A stretch of 64,000 nt of DNA from Collybiopsis luxurians FD-317 M1 (lineage: Eukaryota > Basidiomycota > Agaricomycetes > Agaricales > Omphalotaceae), in contig KN834751.1 in NCBI GenBank assembly GCA_000827265.1, forward strand, positions 1,545,123-1,609,122, read 5' to 3'. Positions 22,550-33,600 of the stretch are shown piece by piece. Below the pieces are notes generated by a model, which was not told where the DNA came from, made no database searches, and saw only the letters and a program-made list of their open reading frames with translations. Within the stretch, counting starts at the first letter, position 1; every line of letters starts with the position of its first letter. The position numbers were made by a program, and so were the translations under genes.

Positions 22550-23876
22550 TCAGATACCAAGCTTTGAAAGACAGCTAGTAGGCCGAATACACTCTGCCAC
22601 AACTTGCATAAATTGCTGAGGTCGATCCCAATGCGCCTGATTATCGTCACCGTGTTTCTCAATCACCTGTTAGCAGTCAAATCTACGAAGACTTACAAAA
22701 TGATTCCACCCATCCATGTCCAAGAACCGCATTGGACGACCCTCCTTTGACTGGAATCTCTTCTTCACTTGAAATTCTGTCCATGCACACGACCAAGCCG
22801 ATCTGGTTCCTCCAATGTAAGCTATGTCAACCTTAGGAAAACAGTTCTGGAAATTCTTTGGGTCAAATAAAGCTTGATCCCCTAGTGCTCGGATGGTATC
22901 TTGCATTTCAGGCTTAAACCTGTATCATAATGAGTTTATCTGTAGCGATCAGGTTAGGTGAGGGGGAACATACATTAACATCTCTGTAGCCACTGCATTC
23001 CTTTCAATTCCCTTAGCTATTTCTTCGTCTGTCCAAGAGGATATCGAACTCGTTTCGTATCCTTTGGGACGAGCACCATCGAAATCATAAATAGTCGCTG
23101 ATGATGGCCAACTTTGATTGGCAGGATCATAGCAAGGGTGATCAAAATACAAGCCAATCCACTTTAAGAATATCTCCAGTATCTCTTCTGGGGAGCTATC
23201 TGTGTCTAACCATGGTGAGTAATTCGGATTGTCGGATGGCAGTGGATATCCAAGGGCCAGGTAAGGCGGTTCTGGAAGCCGAGCTTAATCTCGCACACTG
23301 AGGCAGAATTCCGAGTCTCACCATAAAGCACACACTTCCCAATGTACCCTTCCAACAGCTTTGACAGTCCGGTAGGGACTGGAGGGTCGTTGGCTGTAGC
23401 TAAAAATGATAAAACTGGCACGTTTCCCATAGACCAGCCCACAATCGCTATACCTCCACTTCTTGGATAATCTTTGAGCTTTGGTATCTTTTCCTGCTCA
23501 ATGAACAGGCCGAGAAATTCAGCCAATTGAGCACTCGATCGCTCCCAAAAGATCCGGCTTCCTTGTTTGATCTCTTGCAGCTCAGTGGGGGTGTAAGGTG
23601 TGGAGCCAGCGTAATCTCTTTTGTGAAGTAGAACAGTACGAAGATTGAGGGCATGCGCATAAGAATGTACTTTATGCAACTGATCTGGAGAATTTGTTTC
23701 AAGTTAGTATCGAAAAGGTTGAAGACGGATGCCGAATACGTACATGCATTGAATATGGAACCGTGAATAATGAGGACTGTTGTGTAATCATCAGAGTTGG
23801 GAGGAGCACCAACGTCGGTGTATGACAACTCGATTCCTCCAGATAGGGAGTATGTCTTAAGTTGCATACTACTCAT
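22550..23876 (-). CDS. Alpha/beta hydrolase, paralogue 1
   Basis: Five exons (23876-23744, 23684-23322, 23271-22974, 22919-22697, 22636-22550; 1104 nt, 367 aa). Alpha/beta-hydrolase features: the oxyanion-region HG in TTVLIIHGSIF, the nucleophile elbow GWSMG (Ser129), and a catalytic His (about 338) in DGWNHF near the end. There is no signal peptide, so it is probably intracellular. The last exon is set at AHWDRPQQF because paralogues 2 and 3 splice there, giving a 60-nt intron with a GCTAAC branch site; the nearer AG would add ten residues (VIEKHGDDNQ). Substrate unknown. Start MSSMQLKTYS aligns with MYSIQPKGYS and MCSIRPKTYS of the copies. A TATTTATA lies about 70 bp upstream. Confidence 0.85.
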
Positions 23877-25014
23877 AACCAATGCGCCAACGATTATTCG
23901 GGGAGAAGAAAAACGGACGCTTAGCAATATGAGATGAGAGCCTCGTATAAATACGTGTTTTCGCAAGGATGTATGTAAAGACTTCAATGGCCCTTATCGC
24001 AACTGCTTGGTCTGCTTCCCTGACAGTTGAGACTCACGAGCTTTGAAAAACGTAACCTTCTATATGATCGCGATGTTGGCCCGCAAAGTTCACAGACTAA
24101 TGGTGGGGACAGATTTTCAAGGTAATGGGATTCTGAACAAGCGACGCCAGGTTGACACAAGCAAACAAACCAAGGTTTTCCCAGTTATACTCATACCTCC
24201 TATCAATCAGTAGAAGTCATTACGCCAGAAACGTACTAAGCCTGCGAATACCCATTTCCTTGGGTACATGAAGCAATTGGTCGAGAATAGAGTTTTGAAA
24301 TCGGGTAAGGGCGAAGGTTTTCCTATGTATACTCGTACTGCGTCATCCATATCGATGTCGAGCCAGATATTCTATCAATCGGTAGAAGTCACTACACCAG
24401 AAGCGTGCTAAGTTCAACCCACAAATAAATATTTCCCTGGGACATGAAGAAGTTGGTGGAGGGTAGAGTGTTGAGATCGGATAACTGCGTGGTCGCTTGC
24501 GAGGAAGGATTCGCTCTCATGTTACTGTATAGCACGGGAGTTCCCGCGTGTAGTAACGTCTGAACCTTCAGCAACTACGCCTGGTAAGATCTAAATCTTG
24601 TACTTTACAACCAGTTGAGGACACAATCTAATTCGACGAATATGAACCTCGGCCGGGGTTTTACATCTGCTGGTGAGCGGTAGAATAAGGTCCATCCGAA
24701 CCCCAATCTAATGAAGCGAGCGGCCACGTAAATACACAAACGATTTCCGAAAATCCCTGCTTCGAACCGAGTAGTGCCGGACCAGCATTGCAATATTAAT
24801 TCCTGAACCGCACCACACTATTTCAGAATATGCAGTATATCGATGCTCTTGGTTGGCGAGCGGTGGCGGTAGTAACAGAGGAAGAGAACGTGGACTGTCA
24901 CCGTCATACGTGACTGTGACAAGATGACGTATTACCCAGCTGTCAATCCTTAAGTTGGTTCTTCGTTTTTTTTTTTTAGACTCTTCATTACCGCAAGTAA
25001 GTAAGGCTATGTAC
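23877..25014. other. Intergenic region with internal direct repeat
   Basis: About 24195-24310 is repeated imperfectly at about 24366-24490 (offset 171 bp; CTATCAATCAGTAGAAGTCA against CTATCAATCGGTAGAAGTCA). The stretch 24640-24900 resembles 35945-36230 near paralogue 3 (shared CGATTTCCGAAAA.CCCTGCTTC), a trace of segmental duplication. No gene seen. Confidence 0.6.
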
Positions 25015-25016
25015 TA

Positions 25017-25655
25017 CTATTCTTGCCCCAGAAGTGCAAGCGAAAATGTGGTCATAGAAAAACTTTTGTAATTTTCATCTAATGGGCACCAAATTTCGTC
25101 TGAATATGGTCAAGACACTAAAGTTTTATTGTTCCAACTTTTGAGATTTTTAAGGAATGGCGAGAGAGTTTCTAGAGGGCATCAGTGAGACCCTTCGAAA
25201 TGGCAGAGAAGTGCAAGCGTGACATCCGTGACCCCCTGCCAAAATTTAGCGGGAGTCTGGCAGGTCGGACCGGACAAACCTCGACCTCCTCCACTTGCAG
25301 CTTTTCGTTCTTGTCGTGACCTTCAAAATCCTCCCTAGAAAATATATCGCCTTACTCTTATAATGCATATTAATACAATTTCCAAGTCGCTTTTCCATCT
25401 GATGTCTCATTCTTTTTCAAAAAATTTTTCTTTCAAAGTCACGCTGTCAAAAATGACTACTTTCAGCATCGTCAAGAATCCTAAATTCTTTCTACATAAC
25501 TTATTAAAATTCTGAGTTAACAGATCTTTGCAAACACTATGTAAGATAATACAGTAAAAGTTTTGAAGCGAATGCTTCTGAAATGAGAGCGCAGGAAGGG
25601 ATTTAACTACAATCTTGCACTTCCCGGTGATCTTGCACTTCTGGGGCAAGAATAG
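25017..25655. mobile_element. Non-autonomous DNA transposon with 24-bp perfect TIRs and TA target duplication
   Basis: The sequence starting CTATTCTTGCCCCAGAAG at 25017 returns as its exact reverse complement ending at 25655. The perfect TIR is 24 bp (26 bp if the flanking TA is counted) and TA flanks both ends (25015-25016, 25656-25657). A TA duplication fits the Tc1/mariner superfamily. At 639 bp it is too short for a transposase. An AGAAGTGCAAGCG subterminal repeat occurs at 25033 and 25206. A minus open frame of 80 codons inside has no transposase motif. Confidence 0.85.
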
Positions 25656-25657
25656 TA

Positions 25658-26315
25658 AGGAGCGGGGAGTCGCAACAACAGCTAGTTGGGCTCCGTTCCT
25701 CTGGGGGTTATCTCTGGGTGGGTGCTACCTGTGGAAGTTGTAGCTACGGGTACTGCTATGGTGTATGTATGTAGGTGAAATAGATAGGGATGCGTTCGGC
25801 TGGATAGCCTAAGATAAACAGTAGGGGAGGAGAGTCTCTGTACCTGACACTTCTCCCTCTTGGTGAGAAGGAAGACATTAGGGCAAAACCAAGCCTCCAT
25901 CGCAGGCGTAACCGCACTGTGGCATGGGCTCTTGCGAGGCTTGGGCGACAGGTCCAGCGCTCCTCCACACTGGTCAAGTCAAAACCCACGCTACCGACGG
26001 CGAGGTCGGCGCACCAATGTCCGATGGAGGGAGTTGTGTGTAGGTGTGTCTACGGGGTGATACACATTGGAGCTGGTGCTAGGTTATACATTTACATTAA
26101 TAGTGTCATCGTCTACAATTTCGTCTCTCCAGTCTGCCTCCGGGGCAGCATTGCCTTAAGTTGGTTCATTTTGCCAAACTCGGGAGCACTTCGCTATCGA
26201 CAGGATCTCATGATTTCACCTTGTTGTCAACCAGGCCTGCTTGCTGTATAAAACAAATTCAGGATCTACTTGCGCACATCAAGTTCAATCCATCTACACA
26301 ATTATCCACAATGAC
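25658..26315. other. Intergenic region
   Basis: 3' side of hydrolase paralogue 2. A short ATGTATGTAGGTG repeat lies near 25765. No gene recognised. Confidence 0.5.
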
Positions 26316-27659
26316 TCAAGAACCGAGGCAGCTGTCAGACTTAATACACTCTGCTATCACTTGCACGAATTGCTGAGGTTGATCCCAGTGTGCCTGAATA
26401 TCACCATCATCGTAATTAGTCCAATATAGTCTTAAGAGTTATCAATACTATAGGAGAGCTCACGAAGTGATTACACCCATCCATGTCCAAGAACCGCATT
26501 TGTCGACCCTCTTTAGACCGATACCTTTTTTTCACTTGAATTTCTGCCCATGCACATGCCCAAGCTGTTCTGGTTGCTCCTATGTAAGCCACATCAGCCC
26601 TAGGGAAGCAGACTTCGATATTTTTCGGGTCAAATAAAGCTTGGTTTGCCAGTTCTCGGACGGCTTCTTGCACCGCAGGCTCGAATCTGTATGGACATCA
26701 GCAATTATGAGACGACTCGTAACGATAAAGTTAGTAATGCAAGCATACACTAAACTCTCCGAAGTGGTTGCATCCTGTTCAATTCCCTTGGCTATCTCTT
26801 CCTCGGACCAAGAGGATAGCGAATTCTTTTTATCTCCCCCGGGACGAGAGCCGTCGAAATCATAGATGCTTGCGGAAGATCGCCATCTCCGACTGGCAGA
26901 ATCATAGCATGGATGGTCATAATATGAACCGATCCACTGCGAAAAGACTGCTGGCACTTCTTCTGGAGAAACAGTCGGGTCAGGTATCACCCATGGTATG
27001 TAATTGGGGTTGTCAGATGGAAGTGGATACCCAAGTGCTAAGTAAGGCGGGTCTGGAAGAGAAGAAATTTAATCTCCAACACTCAGACTAAATTTCAGGT
27101 CTCACCATAAAGCACGCATTTCCCAATGTATCCTTCCAACAGCTCCAACAGTCCAGTCGAGACCAGAGCGTTCTTTGCTGTAGCAAAAAACGATAAAACT
27201 GGAATGGCTCCCATAGACCAGCCCAAAATTGCAATGCCTCCACTTCTCGGATGTTCTTTGAGCTTTGGTATCTTTTCCTTCTCAATAAACATGCCAAGAA
27301 ATTCAGCCAACTGCGCACTCGATTGTTCCCAAAAGGTTTTGCTTCCTCTTTCGAGTTCTTGCAGCTCAGCGGGTGTGTAAGGTGTGGAGCCGATATAACC
27401 TCTTCTGTGCAGTAGAACAGTGCGAAGATTGAAGTTGTGCGCATAAGAATGTACTTTGTGGAACTGATCTGGAGAATTATATTTGTTTCGGTATTAAAAA
27501 CGCGAATACGAATGAAAGGTACGTACATGCATTGAACACACTTCCGTGAAGGATGAACACTGTCGTGTAATCATCAGAATTCGGAGGAGCACCAACGTCG
27601 GTGAATGATAATTCGATTCCTCCAGATAAGGAGTATCCCTTTGGTTGGATACTATACAT
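26316..27659 (-). CDS. Alpha/beta hydrolase, paralogue 2
   Basis: Five exons (27659-27527, 27468-27106, 27052-26749, 26686-26464, 26393-26316; 1101 nt, 366 aa). Exon 2 is the same length (363 nt) and exon 4 the same length (223 nt) as in paralogues 1 and 3. It keeps the HG oxyanion motif, GWSMG and the C-terminal NHF histidine (His340). The residue before NHF is Cys (GCNHF) where both sisters have Trp (GWNHF). All frames are intact. Only 153 bp of its own promoter remain before the LTR retrotransposon; a TATATAA-type box lies at about 27739-27748. Confidence 0.85.
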
Positions 27660-27812
27660 ATTGCGCTCAATGCTTCAAATGCAATAATTCTTTGCGGTAG
27701 GAAAAGGCAGATTATAAGCCATTCTGAATGCGAAAGGCTTATATAAATGTGTCCAGATTCTATACAAAATAAAGAAATAAGCCTGACGGTGGCGGTACTT
27801 GAGGTAGCGATT

Positions 27813-28202
27813 TGTTACGAAATCGTTTTCATTTTCTTTTCTTTCCATTCTTTCGGTTCTTACCATTGTTTCGGTTTTTTATTATTTAATGATCGGATCA
27901 TTTATTATTGACAACAGGTTTACAATAAGGAAGACGTATGCATTATGATCGGAGATCGTTTCATGACAATTATAGTACTTACACTCGTGAACCCTTTAAC
28001 AATAGTCGTATAGTAATTATTATTCTGAACAGTATAAATACTTGTAGTTTTAGTAGTTATTCTTCAGCTTCAATCTCATCTTTTCTCCCGTACTCTCATA
28101 TATACTCTTTTCTTTATTCCTGACGTGACGCCTAGTGGACTTGACACTATACTGAGGGCCTTCGTTGCTATATCTCGGTAGTTGAGTTTACGGTCGCTGA
28201 CA
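27813..28202 (+). repeat. 5' LTR (390 bp)
   Basis: Begins TGTTACGAAATCG and ends GGTCGCTGACA (TG...CA). It matches 34610-34999 over its length by eye. A TATAAATA at 28033-28040 is the likely promoter. No standard tRNA-primer complement was recognised directly downstream (GAAGATTGAAGC), so the primer is unknown. Confidence 0.95.
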
Positions 28203-28239
28203 GAAGATTGAAGCTTGTATACACTACTCGTCACATCAT

Positions 28240-28286
28240 NNNNNNNNNNNNNNNNNNNNNNNNNNNNNNNNNNNNNNNNNNNNNNN
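28240..28286. other. Assembly gap (47 Ns) flanked by an exact duplication
   Basis: Bases 27887-28239 before the Ns recur as 28287-28639 after them, at a constant offset of 400. The repeated part covers LTR positions 75-390 plus the first 37 bases of the leader. This is the pattern of two overlapping contig ends not merged during scaffolding, not of a genuine third LTR. Confidence 0.9.
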
Positions 28287-29408
28287 TAATGATCGGATCA
28301 TTTATTATTGACAACAGGTTTACAATAAGGAAGACGTATGCATTATGATCGGAGATCGTTTCATGACAATTATAGTACTTACACTCGTGAACCCTTTAAC
28401 AATAGTCGTATAGTAATTATTATTCTGAACAGTATAAATACTTGTAGTTTTAGTAGTTATTCTTCAGCTTCAATCTCATCTTTTCTCCCGTACTCTCATA
28501 TATACTCTTTTCTTTATTCCTGACGTGACGCCTAGTGGACTTGACACTATACTGAGGGCCTTCGTTGCTATATCTCGGTAGTTGAGTTTACGGTCGCTGA
28601 CAGAAGATTGAAGCTTGTATACACTACTCGTCACATCATCGAAGCTCTTGTCTTTACGCATTCTGCGTTCGACGTATCCAACCCATCATTTTAACTCCTA
28701 CTTCGTATCTTTGGACCCGTTGTATTCTGAACTCTAACTCCTAGCCCGGTGTATTATCCTTAAACGTGGAGGACATCGGTAAACTAGTGCGACTTGAGCG
28801 GCAGAACCGACCAGAGTAATCGAAGCCTGCATTGTGAAACCTCAGGGAACACTGGTAAACTTTGTAAATCCAAGCTATCCTGGGCGAGGAATCATTTTGC
28901 ATTTCACCTTCACCAATACGTCGCGAATTCATACGTTCTATCCGTGTTGATATTACGTAAGCACCTAACCTTTTATTACCTACTTTTCTCTACGTTACCC
29001 TTGAGTGAAGGGTAGCGCGCTCTTGGATTTTATTTTTCTTTCTTCCCAACACACTATCTCCGACTATCGAAGTAGTTTGCACCGTTTGCTTCAACCTTTG
29101 TGTTGGCATAACTGCTTAAAAAAGGCGCGTAACGTTGAGACCGACACGCCGTGCAGTGGTAGCATAAAAGCATCAGTTTTTATCTTCGGAGAAGAAACTT
29201 TTGCGACGAGGACGTAGGCCTATTCCGAGTTAGAGGCTGCTCGTTCTACTCAGCAAGTGTTAGAGATAGTTGGACCGAAGTCACGCCTCAGACTTAAAAA
29301 GTGGCGAATCCTTCAAAACTCTCGCAGTATCGGAACCCATTACCCACTATTTCCTCGACTCCTTCACACTCCTCTTCATCTCGATCATCCTCATCCTTAC
29401 CACTACAC

Positions 29409-30668
29409 ATGCCTTCACCTTCCATTCACGCTGGCTCAATTCCAATCGTAGATCCCGATGATACGGTAAACGACTGGCAACCATACGCCTTCGACCCATC
29501 CACCGAAACATTTGAACAATGGATCCGAAGTAATTTCGGAACCAGAAACAATTTCAATGACGGTGTTTCAGGAAGAATACTAGGAGCCGTTCAAACGATG
29601 GTTCAGCGTACTATGCCTGGAGGATCGATGCCAGTACCAACTACATCCGCACCGAGACGATCGCCATCACCGATCAATATGGGGAATTTTGTAACCCCAA
29701 CAGGAAAATCTTTGTTAAAAGAACCGCCAGTCTTTGACGGTAACAAAGATATGTTTAAGGAATGGCAAAGGAAGCTATTCGCTTACATTCGAGACCCGAG
29801 GAACAGGATTTCCTCAGACAACGAGCGTATCGACATCGCACTCTCCTACATTGAAGGACCAAAAGTTCGGGATTGGATCCAGAACTTACATGATTCTTAT
29901 TATGACAAGAATCAGGATACATGGGGAATCAACTGGGCTTGGTTCAAACAGGCGCTCAACAACCAGTTTTTGGATAAAGCTCGGGTTGACAAAGCGCAGG
30001 AAGAATTCGAGAGAATCCGGCAAAGGGCAGGAGAGAAGGCCGCGGATTTCTTTACTCGATTCGAAATTTGTATCAATACGGCACAATACAACAAAAACGA
30101 TACTTTTGTTGTAAAACGATTGGAGAGAATCGTTAATCCGAAAATTATAGATCAGATCTTCGGTAGTGACCGGCAGTTACCGACAGGATATGAAGCTTGG
30201 AAAGAAGCGATCATTACGATAGATGAGATGTGGGAAAGAAGGAAGGAATCTCAGAAGGCCTGGGGCGCTTCTTGGGGAAATTGGTTTACGGGTTCAAACT
30301 CTGGAAAAATGGCAAATTCAGTTCAGAATACTCCTCGTCAAACAGTTCCGGTTGTACAAAATGCAACCCAAACTCATGATCGACGTGACAGCACTGGCGT
30401 AACATTCGGAGGTGTAGGACGTCCCATGGATTTGGACAAAGCTCGATCTGAAGGACGATGCTTTCGCTGTGGCGAAAAAGGTCATCTAGCGCGCAACTGT
30501 CCTAAACCACGCCAGCAAACGGTTCGATCTCTAGAAATGAATCCAGAATCCAACGAGAGAGGAGCACAGAGTACTACTACCAATATTCGGCAAATGTTTT
30601 CCACTTTGAACGATGAACAGCGAGCAGCGCTTGCTAAAGAATTGGGTTTTGTCTTAACTCCACAGTAG
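29409..30668 (+). CDS. gag: Retrotransposon Gag with CCHC zinc knuckle
   Basis: First ATG in the frame gives 419 aa; the frame is open from 29298. A Retrotrans_gag-type domain spans roughly residues 100-250 (EPPVFDGNKDMFKEWQRKL through FFTRFEICINTAQYNK). A CCHC knuckle, CFRCGEKGHLARNC, lies near residue 350. Gag forms the particle and the knuckle binds the element RNA. Just before the TAG stop is the G GGT TTT heptamer that could divert ribosomes into pol. Confidence 0.9.
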   Translation: MPSPSIHAGSIPIVDPDDTVNDWQPYAFDPSTETFEQWIRSNFGTRNNFNDGVSGRILGAVQTMVQRTMPGGSMPVPTTSAPRRSPSPINMGNFVTPTGKSLLKEPPVFDGNKDMFKEWQRKLFAYIRDPRNRISSDNERIDIALSYIEGPKVRDWIQNLHDSYYDKNQDTWGINWAWFKQALNNQFLDKARVDKAQEEFERIRQRAGEKAADFFTRFEICINTAQYNKNDTFVVKRLERIVNPKIIDQIFGSDRQLPTGYEAWKEAIITIDEMWERRKESQKAWGASWGNWFTGSNSGKMANSVQNTPRQTVPVVQNATQTHDRRDSTGVTFGGVGRPMDLDKARSEGRCFRCGEKGHLARNCPKPRQQTVRSLEMNPESNERGAQSTTTNIRQMFSTLNDEQRAALAKELGFVLTPQ

Positions 30669-33600
30669 ACACAGGTTCTGTGGAGTCAATTTCGGTTATG
30701 GACAATGCTTCGGATAATTATGTAGATAGTGGTATCGAATACACGATAGATACTACAAATCAACAATCCACTATTTTATCGTCCAAACCGAGTAAAAAGC
30801 CTGTAAGACACAAGCCATGGTCACCAGAATGGCTTAACCAAATTCTTCGTTCAGCACAAATGCCGAGAGCGGTTGGACACTTAAGAGCATGGATGCCAAA
30901 TCGGAGAGAACAAGAAGCGACAGATCAAACGGTACTGGCAATTCGACAAATGACTAATGATGATGCTATTAAAGCCATAAAAAGCCTTAAAAACAATAAG
31001 AAATTTGTCCGAGGAACAAAAGGACAAGATCTTAAACTAAGCGTCATTATAGAAAAAGTCGAAAATGATAGTCGGATAATAGCAAATGCGTTACTAGACA
31101 GTGGAGCAACAGGATCCTGTATAAACAGAAATTTTGTTGAACGATACAATCTCACTGTTCGAAAACTTCCGATTAGAATGCCGGTATATAATGCAGATGG
31201 TTCTCTTAATGCCAATGGATCTATAGAAGGATTTACTGAACTACGAGTGACGATTGGAGACCATACAGAAAAGATTGAATTGGCCGTAACCAATCTTGGA
31301 AATATGGATATCTTTTTAGGTCTCGATTGGCTTCGTTTTCATAATCCAACGATAGATTGGAAGGAATCGCTAATAACATTTGATCGATGTCCAGAAAAGT
31401 GTGGCTATAATCCTTGGTGGATCAATCCGGAAGAACAATCAATCAATAAACTTTCAGAAGGAGACAGATTGTTTATATTCGATTGGGAAGGCTATATTTC
31501 TAATACTAGTCACCTTCGAACTATAAAAACATCGAAAAACGCAGAAGAACATTATACACAACAATTTCCTGCTGTGTTTAACAAACAAGGATTTGATTCA
31601 CTACCGGATAGACGACCATGGGATCATGCGATAGAATTAACAGCCGGATCGAAACCTGTAGACTGTAAGGTTTATCCCCTTAATCCGAATGAACAAAAAG
31701 CGCTTGATGAATTCCTGGAGGAGAACTTGAAATCTGGACGAATTCGACCATCCATGTCACCAATGGCATCACCATTCTTTTTCGTAAAAAAGAAAGATGG
31801 TAGTTTACGACCTGTCCAAGATTATCGAAAACTTAACGAGATGACAGTCAAAAATCGTTATCCTCTTCCTTTAATACAGGAACTTATCGATAAACTCAAA
31901 GGTGCTACAGTATTCTCTAAAATGGACATACGATGGGGATACAATAACATTCGAATAAAAGAGGGTGACGAATGGAAAGCGGCTTTTAGGACTAATCGAG
32001 GACTTTTTGAACCAACGGTCATGTTTTTTGGACTCACAAACTCACCCGCAACGTTCCAGGCTTTTATGAATCATATATTAAAGCCTTTAATCGACGAAGA
32101 ACACGTAATAGTGTATATGGATGATATTCTAGTGTTCAATGATAACGTCACAGAACATCGGAAAATAGTCGATAAGGTACTTCGAATTCTTGAGGAAAAT
32201 AAACTTTATCTCAAAATCGAGAAATGTACCTTTGAATCATCCTACGTCGATTATTTAGGGATCATTGTCGGAAACGGAACCGTGCGGATGGATCCAAAGA
32301 AAGTTGAAGCAGTTACGAAATGGCCAATTCCTGAAAAGAAACGAGATGTACAATCATTTTTAGGCTTTTGTAATTTCTTTAGACGTTTCATAAGGGGGTT
32401 CAGTGAAGTCGCTCGTCCATTAAGTCGCCTTACAGGAAATTCGGAATGGAGATGGGGACCTGAGGAACAACGTTCTTTCGAGACTTTAAAGTCTCGAATA
32501 ACAGAGGACGTTACACTATTGATTCCACGAGACCATGGGAAGTTTCGGGTAGAAGCTGATTCCTCAGACTTTGCAAATGGTGCAATACTATCTCAGCAAA
32601 TAGAAGGAAAATGGTTTCCTGTAGCATTTCGTTCTAGATCTCTTAATGAAGTCGAACGAAATTATGAGATTTACGATAAAGAAATGATGGCTATTATGGA
32701 TTCATTAGATGAATGGCGACAATATCTACTCGGGGCGGAACATACTGTGGAAATTTGGACAGATCATCAAAATCTTCAATATTTCCGAAAACCACAGAAG
32801 CTTAATCGCAGACAAGCACGCTGGGTAACGGAACTATCGGAATATTCTTTTGAATTATATCATAAGCCTGGCAGATCTATGGGCAAAGCCGATGCTCTGT
32901 CACGGATGACAGGTCTTGAAACGGGAGTAAATGACAATAAAGACATCGTTATGCTCAAACCTGAATTTTTTATTCAAGCATTACGCATGGGAAATCCCGA
33001 AGATAGACTAATAAATGAAATTCGAAAGAACGTTCAAACCATAGATCCTCATGTAGCAGATATGTTAAAAGCGGGAAATAGAGATTGGAGTTTTGAGGAC
33101 AATGTTTTTTATTGGAAAAACCGGATTTATGTACCAAAAAATCAGGAACTACGAGGAAAAATCATCAAACTCCATCATGATTCGATTCTCGCTGGACATC
33201 CAGGACAATATAAAACATGGGAACTTGTTACCCGTACCTATTGGTGGCCTAGTATAAACAAAGACATTACTCGTTATGTAAAAGGATGCGAGAAATGTCA
33301 GGCTACAAAAGTACATAGAACAAAACCAGTCGGGTATCTTAAACCGCATGACGTACCATCCGAACCATGGGAAACCATTGGAACAGATCTAATAGGTGAA
33401 TTACCAGAAGCAGGAGGATATAATGCCATTGCAGTCGTAACTGATAAATTCACGAAACGACTTAGACTCTTTCCGACCAGTATGAATCTTACATCGGAAG
33501 GAATGGCTAAAATATATCGCGATAAGATATTTCCGCTTCACGGTTTACCACGAAAGATCATCCATGATAGAGGACCTCAATATCATTCTCGATTCATGAA

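Noticed and set aside
22636..22666. Alternative acceptor adding VIEKHGDDNQ to hydrolase paralogue 1
   Set aside because: It would need a 30-nt intron, and both paralogues splice at the later AG before AHWD.
25407..25649. 80-codon frame inside the TIR element as a transposase
   Set aside because: Too short, partly inside the TIR, and no DDE/D motif.
27938..28123. A 61-codon plus-strand frame present in every LTR copy
   Set aside because: It lies wholly within the LTR, has low-complexity Ser/Ile composition and repeats only because the LTR repeats.
28287..28602. A third, partial LTR (nested or solo LTR)
   Set aside because: It is an exact copy at a fixed 400-bp offset bordering an N run, better explained as unmerged contig overlap.
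30668..30690. VDTGS just after the frameshift, resembling an aspartic protease active site
   Set aside because: It falls in the hairpin region and lacks the protease context. The true protease motif (LLDSGATGS) is about 420 bp downstream.
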